Positions 57,147 through 64,000 of a stretch of DNA of 64,000 bases are shown here, piece after piece. Both the position numbers and the translations under genes were made by a program. Where the stretch lies: contig CALIMH010000005.1 in the NCBI GenBank assembly GCA_938028725.1, positions 1 to 64,000 of the forward strand. The letters are read 5' to 3'. The DNA is from an uncultured Anaerolineae bacterium (GTDB lineage Bacteria > Chloroflexota > Anaerolineae > J036 > Brachytrichaceae). Every line of letters starts with the position of its first letter. The first letter of the stretch is position 1. The notes below the pieces were generated by a model, which saw only the letters and a program-made list of their open reading frames with translations, was not told where the DNA came from and made no database searches.

Positions 57147-57584
57147 TTACGAGGGGTTTGTGCTTGGCAAAGGTGCAGCGCTGCTGCCCTCGCTGCCACT
57201 AGATGGCAGCGCCGACCGCAACGCCACCTCGGTGTTTTTGACGGCCAGCTCCGTATTGCGCATCACTGTCTCCGTGCTCTTCACGAGCCATTCGCTGTGC
57301 TTGATCATCGCCTGCGCTGCTTCTGCTGCTGCCCGTGTGTATTGCTCCACCTCGGTGAGCAGGTGAACGATCTTGCCGAACACCAACGGCGGGATGCCGT
57401 TTATCAACCCCAAGAAGATTGGCACAAAGCCCACCAGGTTTACACCCTGGTTATAGCCCTCATAAAAGTTCCCGGTCAGCAAAAACAAGCCGATGATGAC
57501 ACCAGCAGCGACGTTGACAATGCCCCACGCAATCAGCACGCTGCCGACAAGCCTTAGGCCGGTATGACGGGGCGCAGCGCTCAT
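57147..57584 (-). CDS. Small membrane protein with helical tail, function unknown
   Basis: 145 aa of no family I recognise. Two membrane helices (about 12-35 and 47-68) lead to a long amphipathic helix (about 70-122) with regular Glu/Thr/Val spacing (TETVMRNTELAVKNTEVAL), probably a coiled coil. The tail is Ser/Pro-rich. It lies 18 nt downstream of the lipoprotein gene on the same strand, so the two are probably one operon. Confidence 0.7.
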   Translation of the reverse strand: MSAAPRHTGLRLVGSVLIAWGIVNVAAGVIIGLFLLTGNFYEGYNQGVNLVGFVPIFLGLINGIPPLVFGKIVHLLTEVEQYTRAAAEAAQAMIKHSEWLVKSTETVMRNTELAVKNTEVALRSALPSSGSEGSSAAPLPSTNPS

Positions 57585-57602
57585 GGCACTTACCTCGGCT
57601 TG

Positions 57603-58604
57603 TCACTCCACCAGTGACTCGAACGGGAGCGGGATGCGCTTAGCGCCCGGCGCCAGCGGGAATCGCACAGCCAGCTCGACGCTCACCTGGCTCAGTTGCG
57701 GGCCGAACTGCTCGATGATCGGGTTGAAGTCTTGCAACTCTGGATAGGTGTTGAGACGGCCGATGATCTTCGAGGTGTTCAACAAGCACTCCGCGTCGCA
57801 CATGAGGTTGGGCAGGGGCTTGTCATTGACCGCTAAGGTCAACCCGTCCTTCTCACTGCGCAACGAGAAGTGCTGAATGCCACGATCCATCATGAGCTTC
57901 ACCCAGCCCGGGTCGAGGTAAAGCAGGCTCAGGTCAATTCCAAACAGTTGCTGCACCTCGGCCGCGGAGATGTCGGCGACGGATGGGACACCGTTCTCAT
58001 CGTAGGTGATCACCAGCCTGGCCAAGGCCGCATAGCTGGGCTTGGTGTCTTGCTTAGCCGCCGTCTTTGCAGCAAGGTCGCGCAGCGGAATGTCCGGCGC
58101 GCCGGGCATCTTGGGCAGGCGGATCACCAGATTCAAGCCCAGGCTGCGCGCCAGAGGCAAGAACCGACGTGCTAGCAAGCCATAAACTTCGAAGCCGGGC
58201 AACAAGGCACCCGTCAGCGTGCCGGCCAGATCGCCCACCGTGTTGACCGAGTCACTCGAGAAGGCGATGTGCGGCAGCGCCTTGCCGTTCACAAAGACGT
58301 AGGCCCCGCGCCCGTTGAACGCCAGCTCGATGTGTTGCGTGTCCGTGCTCTTCAGCCAGTCCACGATTTCCTTCTGCACACCAAACTGGGAGGCATCTAT
58401 CAAGCCGAAGGAGAGGGTGCGAATGGCTTCTGGGCTGAAACCAGCGATGGAAGCGATAGCGCCGTTGTCGGTCAGTTGCACTTCGACGCGCGGTAGCGAT
58501 AAATAGAAGTCTCCACTACGGTCCACTTCGGCTGCTGGGGCGCACGATGTGAGAGCCAATGCTATGGCCGGCAACAACAAGGAGATTCGCTTGGTCACTT
58601 TCAT
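57603..58604 (-). CDS. Lipoprotein, function unknown
   Basis: 333 aa from ATG 58604; GGAGGG at 58611-58616 is the ribosome-binding site. A signal peptide with lipobox LTSC (about residue 17-20) is followed by a mixed alpha/beta protein with two similar halves: HIELAFNGRGAYVFVNGKALPHI and HFSLRSEKDGLTLAVNDKPLPNL. The repeated pattern (x-x-VN-x-KPLPx) suggests a duplication. No known family is evident. Open frame upstream to 58718 is rejected. Confidence 0.75.
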   Translation of the reverse strand: MKVTKRISLLLPAIALALTSCAPAAEVDRSGDFYLSLPRVEVQLTDNGAIASIAGFSPEAIRTLSFGLIDASQFGVQKEIVDWLKSTDTQHIELAFNGRGAYVFVNGKALPHIAFSSDSVNTVGDLAGTLTGALLPGFEVYGLLARRFLPLARSLGLNLVIRLPKMPGAPDIPLRDLAAKTAAKQDTKPSYAALARLVITYDENGVPSVADISAAEVQQLFGIDLSLLYLDPGWVKLMMDRGIQHFSLRSEKDGLTLAVNDKPLPNLMCDAECLLNTSKIIGRLNTYPELQDFNPIIEQFGPQLSQVSVELAVRFPLAPGAKRIPLPFESLVE

Positions 58605-58767
58605 TCTCGTCCCTCCGATGCGGTCAGCAAGAGTTAAGCGCTTCTGCTGTTGAACACTGATATTTTGACATAGTTCAGCGAGATGCACAACTTGCCGCCG
58701 CCATAAACAGAACAACACAAAGGTGCGCTATAATGCGCGTCCCCTTACCAAGGCGCAAGCGCGAATC

Positions 58768-60831
58768 TCAGCGCGCGTATGCGCCGGCCACGCCTCCATC
58801 CACGGTGAGGAACGCCCCGGTGATCTTGGCCGAGCGCGCCGACGCAAAAAACAGCGCTGCCTCCGCTACGTCCTCTGGGAAGATGTTGACTTTTAAGGTG
58901 GTTCGGTTGGCGTAGTAGGCGTCCAGCTCTTCTGGCTTGATGCCGTATGCCATGGCGCGCGCCTCGCGCCACTCGCTGTTCCAAATGGTGCTTCCTTGCA
59001 GCACGGCATCAGGCAGGATGCTGTTGACGCGGATGCCGCTAGCGCCGCCTTCTTCAGCGAGACAACGCGCTAAATGCAGCTCGGCTGCCTTTGCGGCGCT
59101 GTAGGCAGCCGCGTTTTTGCCGGCCACAACCGCGTTCTTACTCACGATGAAGATCAGCGAGCCGCCGTTCCCTTGCTGCTTGAGCATGCGAAAGGCCTCG
59201 CGCGCCACCAGGAAATAGCCGGTGGCGAGGATGTCCATGTTGCGTTGCCAGTCGGCGAGTGAGGTCTGTTCGATCGGCGCACTGGTAGCGATGCCGGCGT
59301 TGTTCACGATGATGTCCACGCCGCCATAAGTGAGTGCGGCGTGTTCAAACGCATGGCGCACGTCCTCTTCGCGCGTCACATCGCAGCGAATGAAGGTGGC
59401 TCGCCCCTGGCCGTTGGCTTGGCTGATCGCCTCGGCCACGTGCTGTGCGCCGATCTCGTTGATGTCGGCGATCACCACGTGTGCGCCCTCCTGTGCTAGC
59501 CGATGGGCAATGGCGCGGCCGATGCCGCTTGCGCCGCCAGTGATGAACGCTACCCGGCCGGCCAGCTCGCGCTCCGGTGGCCGCAGCGTGAGCTTATACA
59601 ACTCCAGTGGCCAGTACTCCACGTGGAACGCCTCTTCTTCGGTGAGCGAGGTGAAGCGGTCTATCCACGTGCACTGGGTCATCACAGCAATCGCGCGATG
59701 GTAGAGCTGCCGCGAGACGTCGGCCTGCATGTAATCGCGGCCAGTGTTGAACATGCCCAAGCCCGGCACCAAGATCACGCGCGGCACAGGGTCTGCCATG
59801 CGGACGTTGGGGTCGGTGTGATAGCGCTGGAAGTAGGCCGTGTACTGCTCGCGATACGAGCGCATCCCTTCCCGCAGGCCGTGTAGCAGTGACTCGACGT
59901 CTTGCTGGTTCCAGCGCACGAATAACGGCACGCGCTTGGTATGCACGAGGTGATCTGGGCAGGCAGCACCCACTTGGGAGAGCGTCTCTGCGTCGGCACG
60001 CTCAAGGAACGCCAGCACGTCCGCGCTGTCGTCGAAAGTGACAATGCCACGGCCGCCCGCTGTCGCCATGCCGCGCAGGGCAGGCATCACCTGTGCAGCA
60101 AAGCAGCGGCGCGCTTTGGCCGAGAGCTGTGGTGATGCGACAGAAACGCCGGTGAACATGCGGCGCTGAGCTTCGCGCAGCGCGTCCTCAGCGCGCTGGA
60201 TGTGTTCAATGGCGCTATCATAAGCTGATTTGGCGTCGGCGCCCCACGTGATCAGCCCGTGCTTGCCCATCACGACGCAAGTGGCGCGTGGGTTTGCTTG
60301 CAGGGCGAGGGCGATCTGCTTGCTCAATGCGAAGCCCGGCCGAATGTATGGCGCCCACACCATCGCCTCACCGAACACTTCGCGCGCTGCTGCTTCGCCG
60401 CGTTCTGCGCAGGCCAGCGCGATGATCGCGTCGGGGTGGGTGTGGTCTACGTGAGGGTGGGGGGTGAAAGCGTGCAACAGCGTCTCGATGGATTGTCGCG
60501 GCCGGTTTGGCTCGAACTGGCAACGGCTCAGATATGCCACCATCTCCTCGTCGCTCATGGAATCGCGCGAGAGGAGCGGCAACACCTCTTCTAGTTTCAG
60601 GCCGGCAAAATCTTTCGGCGTGCAGGTGGCCAAGTCGCTGCCGCTCCCTTTTACCCACAGCACGCGGGTTGGCCTGCCCATGTGGTCCATTTCCACTGTT
60701 TTGACCGAGGTGTTACCACCATAGATGTTGACGATGCTGCGGTCCGAGGCCAGCAGCCGCGAACGATAGGCGAGCAACTCGAGCGCGCTAAGGCCGTGTG
60801 TTTCTGCATCGTTCCAGCGATTGAAGGGCAT
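58768..60831 (-). CDS. Bifunctional rhamnulose-1-phosphate aldolase/short-chain dehydrogenase
   Basis: 687 aa from ATG 60831, the length of B. subtilis YuxG-type proteins. The N-terminal class II aldolase domain has zinc histidines in HPHVDHTHPDAI and GKHGLITWG. The C-terminal SDR domain has TGGASGIGRAIAHRL, NNAGIATSA and the YSAAK catalytic pair. It cleaves rhamnulose-1-phosphate and oxidises the lactaldehyde made. No rhaA/rhaB neighbours are present. The frame is open to 61410 but overlaps the next gene antisense, so it is rejected. Confidence 0.9.
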   Translation of the reverse strand: MPFNRWNDAETHGLSALELLAYRSRLLASDRSIVNIYGGNTSVKTVEMDHMGRPTRVLWVKGSGSDLATCTPKDFAGLKLEEVLPLLSRDSMSDEEMVAYLSRCQFEPNRPRQSIETLLHAFTPHPHVDHTHPDAIIALACAERGEAAAREVFGEAMVWAPYIRPGFALSKQIALALQANPRATCVVMGKHGLITWGADAKSAYDSAIEHIQRAEDALREAQRRMFTGVSVASPQLSAKARRCFAAQVMPALRGMATAGGRGIVTFDDSADVLAFLERADAETLSQVGAACPDHLVHTKRVPLFVRWNQQDVESLLHGLREGMRSYREQYTAYFQRYHTDPNVRMADPVPRVILVPGLGMFNTGRDYMQADVSRQLYHRAIAVMTQCTWIDRFTSLTEEEAFHVEYWPLELYKLTLRPPERELAGRVAFITGGASGIGRAIAHRLAQEGAHVVIADINEIGAQHVAEAISQANGQGRATFIRCDVTREEDVRHAFEHAALTYGGVDIIVNNAGIATSAPIEQTSLADWQRNMDILATGYFLVAREAFRMLKQQGNGGSLIFIVSKNAVVAGKNAAAYSAAKAAELHLARCLAEEGGASGIRVNSILPDAVLQGSTIWNSEWREARAMAYGIKPEELDAYYANRTTLKVNIFPEDVAEAALFFASARSAKITGAFLTVDGGVAGAYAR

Positions 60832-60913
60832 GTCAACCACTCCTCGTGTTTGGCAAGCATAGCACGAATGGCCTGCTCGGCGACACCTACGCCGGCACGG
60901 CAGATATGCGACA

Positions 60914-61987
60914 ATGGGTTCGATGTGGCGCGCTAGTGTGATGGCGCTGTTGATGGTCAGCCTGAGTTGCGGCTCGGCCCCCTCACACGCAGCAGTGACG
61001 GCGACGCTGCTGTCACCGGTGGCGGATGCGCAAGGTAGGTTGCCGCCTGCGCGCGCAGGCCGGCCGCTATGGTTCGCGCTGCACGTGGCCGGCGATGGGT
61101 TAGCGCGGGTCAGCCTATCGGCAGGAGGGCGCGAAGTCGCAGTGCGGGAGCTGGCGCGCAAGCCGCAGCGTGTGAACGTGGTGTTGCGCTGGGTGCCATC
61201 TGAGGATGGGGATTTCCCGTTATCGGCGGTCATCCAAACCAGCACCGGCGCGCGCACAGCAGTGCCGCTGGGGGTGTTGCCGGTGCGCGGCGCGGAGGGG
61301 CCGCTTGGCTCGATGGTCGCCATACCTGCCGGCACGTTTCTGCGTGGTGATGACCAGGGCGAATTAGATGAGCAGCCGGCGCGGCCTGTCTTCGTGGCGG
61401 CCTTCACCATCGATCGCTACGAGGTCACCGTTGGTGAGTTCCGCGAGTTTGTCCGCCGCACGCACTACGTCACCACTGCTGAGCAGCAAGGCAAACCCTT
61501 CGCGGAGACTTGGCGGGTGGACGACTTCGGTGCTCGCTTCGAGCAGCCGGTGCGCTACGTGTCGTGGTGGGACGCCGACAAGTACTGCCGCTGGCTGGGC
61601 AAGCGCCTCCCGACAGAAGCGGAATGGGAGCGCGCAGCGCGGGGGGACCATGATGCCCGCCGCTTCCCCTGGGGTGCAGCATTCGACCCCAATCAGGTCT
61701 CGGCAGGCGACACAGCGCCGGTGGGCTTCCACCTGGGCAATCGCAGCCCCTTCGGCGTCTTCGATATGAGCGGCAACGTCTGGGAGTGGGTCAACGATTG
61801 GTATCGCCCCGATTATTACAGCAGCGACGAAAGCACAACCAACCCACAAGGCCCTGCGCAGGGGGATGAGCGTGTGATCCGCGGCGGCAGCTTCACCAAC
61901 CCACCTGACGACTTGCGTGTGTCGCGTCGCATCAAGAATGACCCCAACAGCAGCCACCGCGATGTCGGCTTTCGGTGCGCGCGCTGA
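60914..61987 (+). CDS. Lipoprotein with sulfatase-modifying-factor (SUMF1-like) fold
   Basis: 357 aa. The lipobox LSCG near residue 18-19 suggests lipid anchoring. An N-terminal beta region (about 30-125) precedes the SUMF1/EgtB-like domain: AIPAGTFLRGDDQGELDEQ, PVRYVSWWDADKYCRWLGKRLPTEAEWERAARG, DMSGNVWEWVNDWY, RGGSFTNP and GFRCAR. The catalytic Cys pair of true formylglycine-generating enzymes is absent from the RGGSF block, so it is unlikely to make formylglycine. It may bind a ligand or act on another substrate. Start ATG 60914 or 60923. Confidence 0.85.
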   Translation: MGSMWRASVMALLMVSLSCGSAPSHAAVTATLLSPVADAQGRLPPARAGRPLWFALHVAGDGLARVSLSAGGREVAVRELARKPQRVNVVLRWVPSEDGDFPLSAVIQTSTGARTAVPLGVLPVRGAEGPLGSMVAIPAGTFLRGDDQGELDEQPARPVFVAAFTIDRYEVTVGEFREFVRRTHYVTTAEQQGKPFAETWRVDDFGARFEQPVRYVSWWDADKYCRWLGKRLPTEAEWERAARGDHDARRFPWGAAFDPNQVSAGDTAPVGFHLGNRSPFGVFDMSGNVWEWVNDWYRPDYYSSDESTTNPQGPAQGDERVIRGGSFTNPPDDLRVSRRIKNDPNSSHRDVGFRCAR

Positions 61988-61993
61988 AGGGCT

Positions 61994-64000
61994 TCAATTG
62001 CCCCAGTGCTCATCCACCAGTGCAAACGCGAAGCGGATGATGCTTTCGGTGTCTATCTCGAAGTAGCGGTAGAGATCAGCGCGATAGCCCGACTGGCCGA
62101 AGCCGGTCACGCCCAGCGCATACGTGGGTTGGCCAAACACGCTGCCCACCCACGCCAGCGCGTGAGGCGCGGCGTCATGCACGGTGAGGATTGGCGCGTG
62201 CCGGCTCTCCGGTGGGATGAGCTGGGCAAGGTGATGCGCCTTGTCGCCGCGGCGCTGCGCAGCGTGCCATGCGTCGTACGCGCGGCGCGGGCTGGCGAGG
62301 TTGATCACGTTGACGCGCACACCCTCCTCGCGCAAGTAGTGCGCAGCTTCCAACACCTCCGGCAGCATCACGCCCGTGGTGACAATGTGCAGGTAGGGTT
62401 CGCTTGGCGCGACAGGGTCGCTGAGCAGCGCGTAGCCGCCGCGCAAAAACCTTGCGCGCAGCTCGTCGCGCCCGTAGCGCTGCAGCACCGGCTCAAGCAA
62501 AGACTGCTCGATGGGTTTGGTGGATAGCCGCAAATATGAGGAGCGCCCATATCGCCGATCCAAGCATTGGCGGATCGCCTCACACAGCGCCCATTCTGTC
62601 TCGATGGCGAAGGTTGGCTCGTAGTAGTCGAGATTGGGCAGCTCAATGCCGAGCGACGATGTGACCGAGGACTGATGGGCGCCGCCCTCTGGTGCGAGCG
62701 TCACACCGCTCGGTGTGCCCACAAAAATGAACTTGGCGCCGGAGTAGAGGCCGTAGATGATGGCGTCGAGCGCACGGCACACGAATGGGTCATACACAGT
62801 GCCGATGGGGATGAGCAGTTGACCGATCAGCTCGTGGGACAGCCCCATTTGCCCCAACAACGAGAACAGGTTCATCTCGGCAATCCCCAGCTCGATGTGT
62901 TGGCCGCGCAGGCTGAATTGCCAGTTCAGGATGCGCGCGCGGTTCGCCTCATAGTCAGTCACCTGGCGCAGGGTGAAGGTGCCAACTTTGTTGATCCAAC
63001 CGCCCAGATTGGTCGAGATAGAGACGTCCGCCGAGCTGGTGACGATGCGCCTGCCGAGGCGCGGCACCTCTGCCAGCCGCACCAATGCGCGCCCAAACGC
63101 TTCTTGCGTCGAGGCGACAGGGGTCTGGGTGGCGTTCAGTTCAGCGGGCACATCGTCTGAGGTGAGTGGCACGGGCGGTATGGCGCGCCTTAAGTTGAGC
63201 GCAGCGGCGCGCTGCGCACACCACCGGCCCTCCGGCGAGTCGGGGTCGAAGGCGTCCCATTGAGACTCTGCTGTGAGGCCGAAACGTGCGCGCAGCTCAC
63301 AGATGCGCTCCTCGCTCAGCAGAGCCGCGTGGTTGGCTGGGTCTCCGTAGATGGGTAGGCCGTAGCCTTTGATGGTGTAGGCAAAGATGACGGTCGGGCG
63401 CCCGGCTTGGTCGGCTTCATGCAGCTTTTCGAGCAGCAGTTGCATGTCGTGGCCGCCGAGATTGGCAAGCAGGCGGGGTAGCTGGTCATCAGGCACATGG
63501 GCGATCGCGCGCGACGCCTCGCGCCCTTGGGTGTGTCGCGTCAGCGCCTGGCGGATGGTGGGGCCGTCACTGCGGATAAGGTGCTGGTATTCCTCGTTCT
63601 CCATGTCGTCAATGCAGCGGCGCAGCGCCTCGCCGCCAGGTTGCCTGAAGGCACGCTGAAGCTGATGGCCGTATTTCGCTTCGAGCACGTTCCACCGACA
63701 TGCAGCAAAGAGTTGCTTGAGCTTGGCCGCGCGCACGCCGGGCGTCACGCGGTCTAAGCTTTGGCGGTTGAGGTCAATGATCCAAATCACGTTAGGCAGG
63801 CTTTGTAGTTCTTCCTCGATCAACGCCTCCCAGATGTTGCCCTCGTCTAGCTCGGCGTCGCCGCTGAGGGCGATGAAGCGATCGGCGGTGGTATCGCCGA
63901 AGTGAGCTTGCGCATATTGCTGTGCCAACGCGGCAAAGGTGGGGGCGACCGGACCCAGTCCCATCGAGCCGCCGGAGAAGTCCACCGGCGCGTTTTCCTT
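61994..64000 (-). CDS. AceE-like 2-oxoacid dehydrogenase E1 (transketolase-type), partial
   Basis: At least 668 codons are visible; the frame is open at the right edge (64000), so the N-terminus lies outside. GTG 63985 is not a likely start, as family homology continues upstream. TPP-binding LSGDAELDEGNIWEALIEEE, then the middle domain ILNWQFSLRGQHIELGIAEMNLFSLLGQ, and GTPSGVTLAPEGGAHQSS fit the homodimeric pyruvate dehydrogenase E1. It decarboxylates pyruvate or a related oxoacid. E2 and E3 genes are not in view, so a single-chain transketolase-like role cannot be excluded. Confidence 0.8.
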   Translation of the reverse strand, partial: KENAPVDFSGGSMGLGPVAPTFAALAQQYAQAHFGDTTADRFIALSGDAELDEGNIWEALIEEELQSLPNVIWIIDLNRQSLDRVTPGVRAAKLKQLFAACRWNVLEAKYGHQLQRAFRQPGGEALRRCIDDMENEEYQHLIRSDGPTIRQALTRHTQGREASRAIAHVPDDQLPRLLANLGGHDMQLLLEKLHEADQAGRPTVIFAYTIKGYGLPIYGDPANHAALLSEERICELRARFGLTAESQWDAFDPDSPEGRWCAQRAAALNLRRAIPPVPLTSDDVPAELNATQTPVASTQEAFGRALVRLAEVPRLGRRIVTSSADVSISTNLGGWINKVGTFTLRQVTDYEANRARILNWQFSLRGQHIELGIAEMNLFSLLGQMGLSHELIGQLLIPIGTVYDPFVCRALDAIIYGLYSGAKFIFVGTPSGVTLAPEGGAHQSSVTSSLGIELPNLDYYEPTFAIETEWALCEAIRQCLDRRYGRSSYLRLSTKPIEQSLLEPVLQRYGRDELRARFLRGGYALLSDPVAPSEPYLHIVTTGVMLPEVLEAAHYLREEGVRVNVINLASPRRAYDAWHAAQRRGDKAHHLAQLIPPESRHAPILTVHDAAPHALAWVGSVFGQPTYALGVTGFGQSGYRADLYRYFEIDTESIIRFAFALVDEHWGN

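Noticed and set aside
60832-61410. N-terminal extension of the aldolase/dehydrogenase gene
   Set aside because: The extension lies antisense to the SUMF1-like gene, is Ser/Arg/Pro-rich, and family homology begins at the ATG at 60831.
60914-61987. Active formylglycine-generating enzyme
   Set aside because: The catalytic cysteine pair is missing, and no sulfatase gene is in the window.

Overview
The window is GC-rich bacterial chromosome carrying about 48 protein-coding genes on both strands. I saw no rRNA, tRNA or CRISPR array. The gene mix best fits a Chloroflexota bacterium of the Anaerolineae type. It includes a DUF3090/SCO1664 pair, a LysW-type LysY/LysZ pair, an AmaP-ScpB-RluB-Cmk-PlsC-DUF512 housekeeping run, a four-gene general amino-acid ABC transporter, RNase J, and no outer-membrane or LPS assembly genes. 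This placement is inference; no 16S gene is present.

Region 1 (1-8662) is the accessory part. On the minus strand a 966-aa SNF2-type helicase is followed by a 1348-aa N6-adenine DNA methyltransferase of the Eco57I type. They resemble DrmD and DrmMI of class 1 DISARM, but drmA/B/C are not in view and would lie beyond the left edge if present. Between them, on the opposite strand, sits a strikingly AT-rich 387-aa gene. Its N-terminus has a D...QYK motif resembling Mrr-type PD-(D/E)xK nucleases and its C-terminus is a glycine-rich tail built from 33-bp tandem repeats. I recognise no family for it. It is the best candidate here for an undescribed component.

Region 2 (8736-16991) is ordinary core: a membrane PIN/TRAM protein, DUF3090 with its PI3/4-kinase-like partner, RNase J, homoserine dehydrogenase, AmaP, ScpB, a pseudouridine synthase and cytidylate kinase. 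Region 3 (16998-23360) holds PlsC, a radical-SAM/PDZ DUF512 protein translationally coupled to a secreted SH3b glycoside hydrolase, GlmS, and a family 2 glycosyltransferase. Region 4 (minus strand, 23299-28976) reads lysY-lysZ-lutB-lutC, then a DUF4126 membrane protein and the DNA polymerase III delta-prime subunit.

Region 5 (29009-33963) carries a UvrD-family helicase, methylglyoxal synthase, a lone acyl carrier protein and a secreted subtilase. Region 6 (34090-38644) is an aapJQMP-like amino-acid uptake operon with a strong hairpin after the binding-protein gene. Region 7 (38751-48672) has a nucleoside phosphorylase, an ATP-grasp/M24-peptidase pair, an acyl-CoA-dehydrogenase-fold flavoprotein, ComM, a sugar isomerase/oxidoreductase pair and transketolase. 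Region 8 (48650-56967) has a tightly overlapped run (NAD(P)HX repair enzyme, HAD phosphatase, MFS transporter, methyltransferase) facing a UbiB-type kinase and a glycosyltransferase. Region 9 (57147-64000) has two lineage-type membrane/lipoproteins, a bifunctional rhamnulose-phosphate aldolase/dehydrogenase, a sulfatase-modifying-factor-fold lipoprotein and an AceE-like 2-oxoacid dehydrogenase E1 cut by the right edge.

Together the core genes suggest a heterotroph that takes up amino acids and sugars. The only strong signs of horizontal transfer are in the first 8.7 kb.
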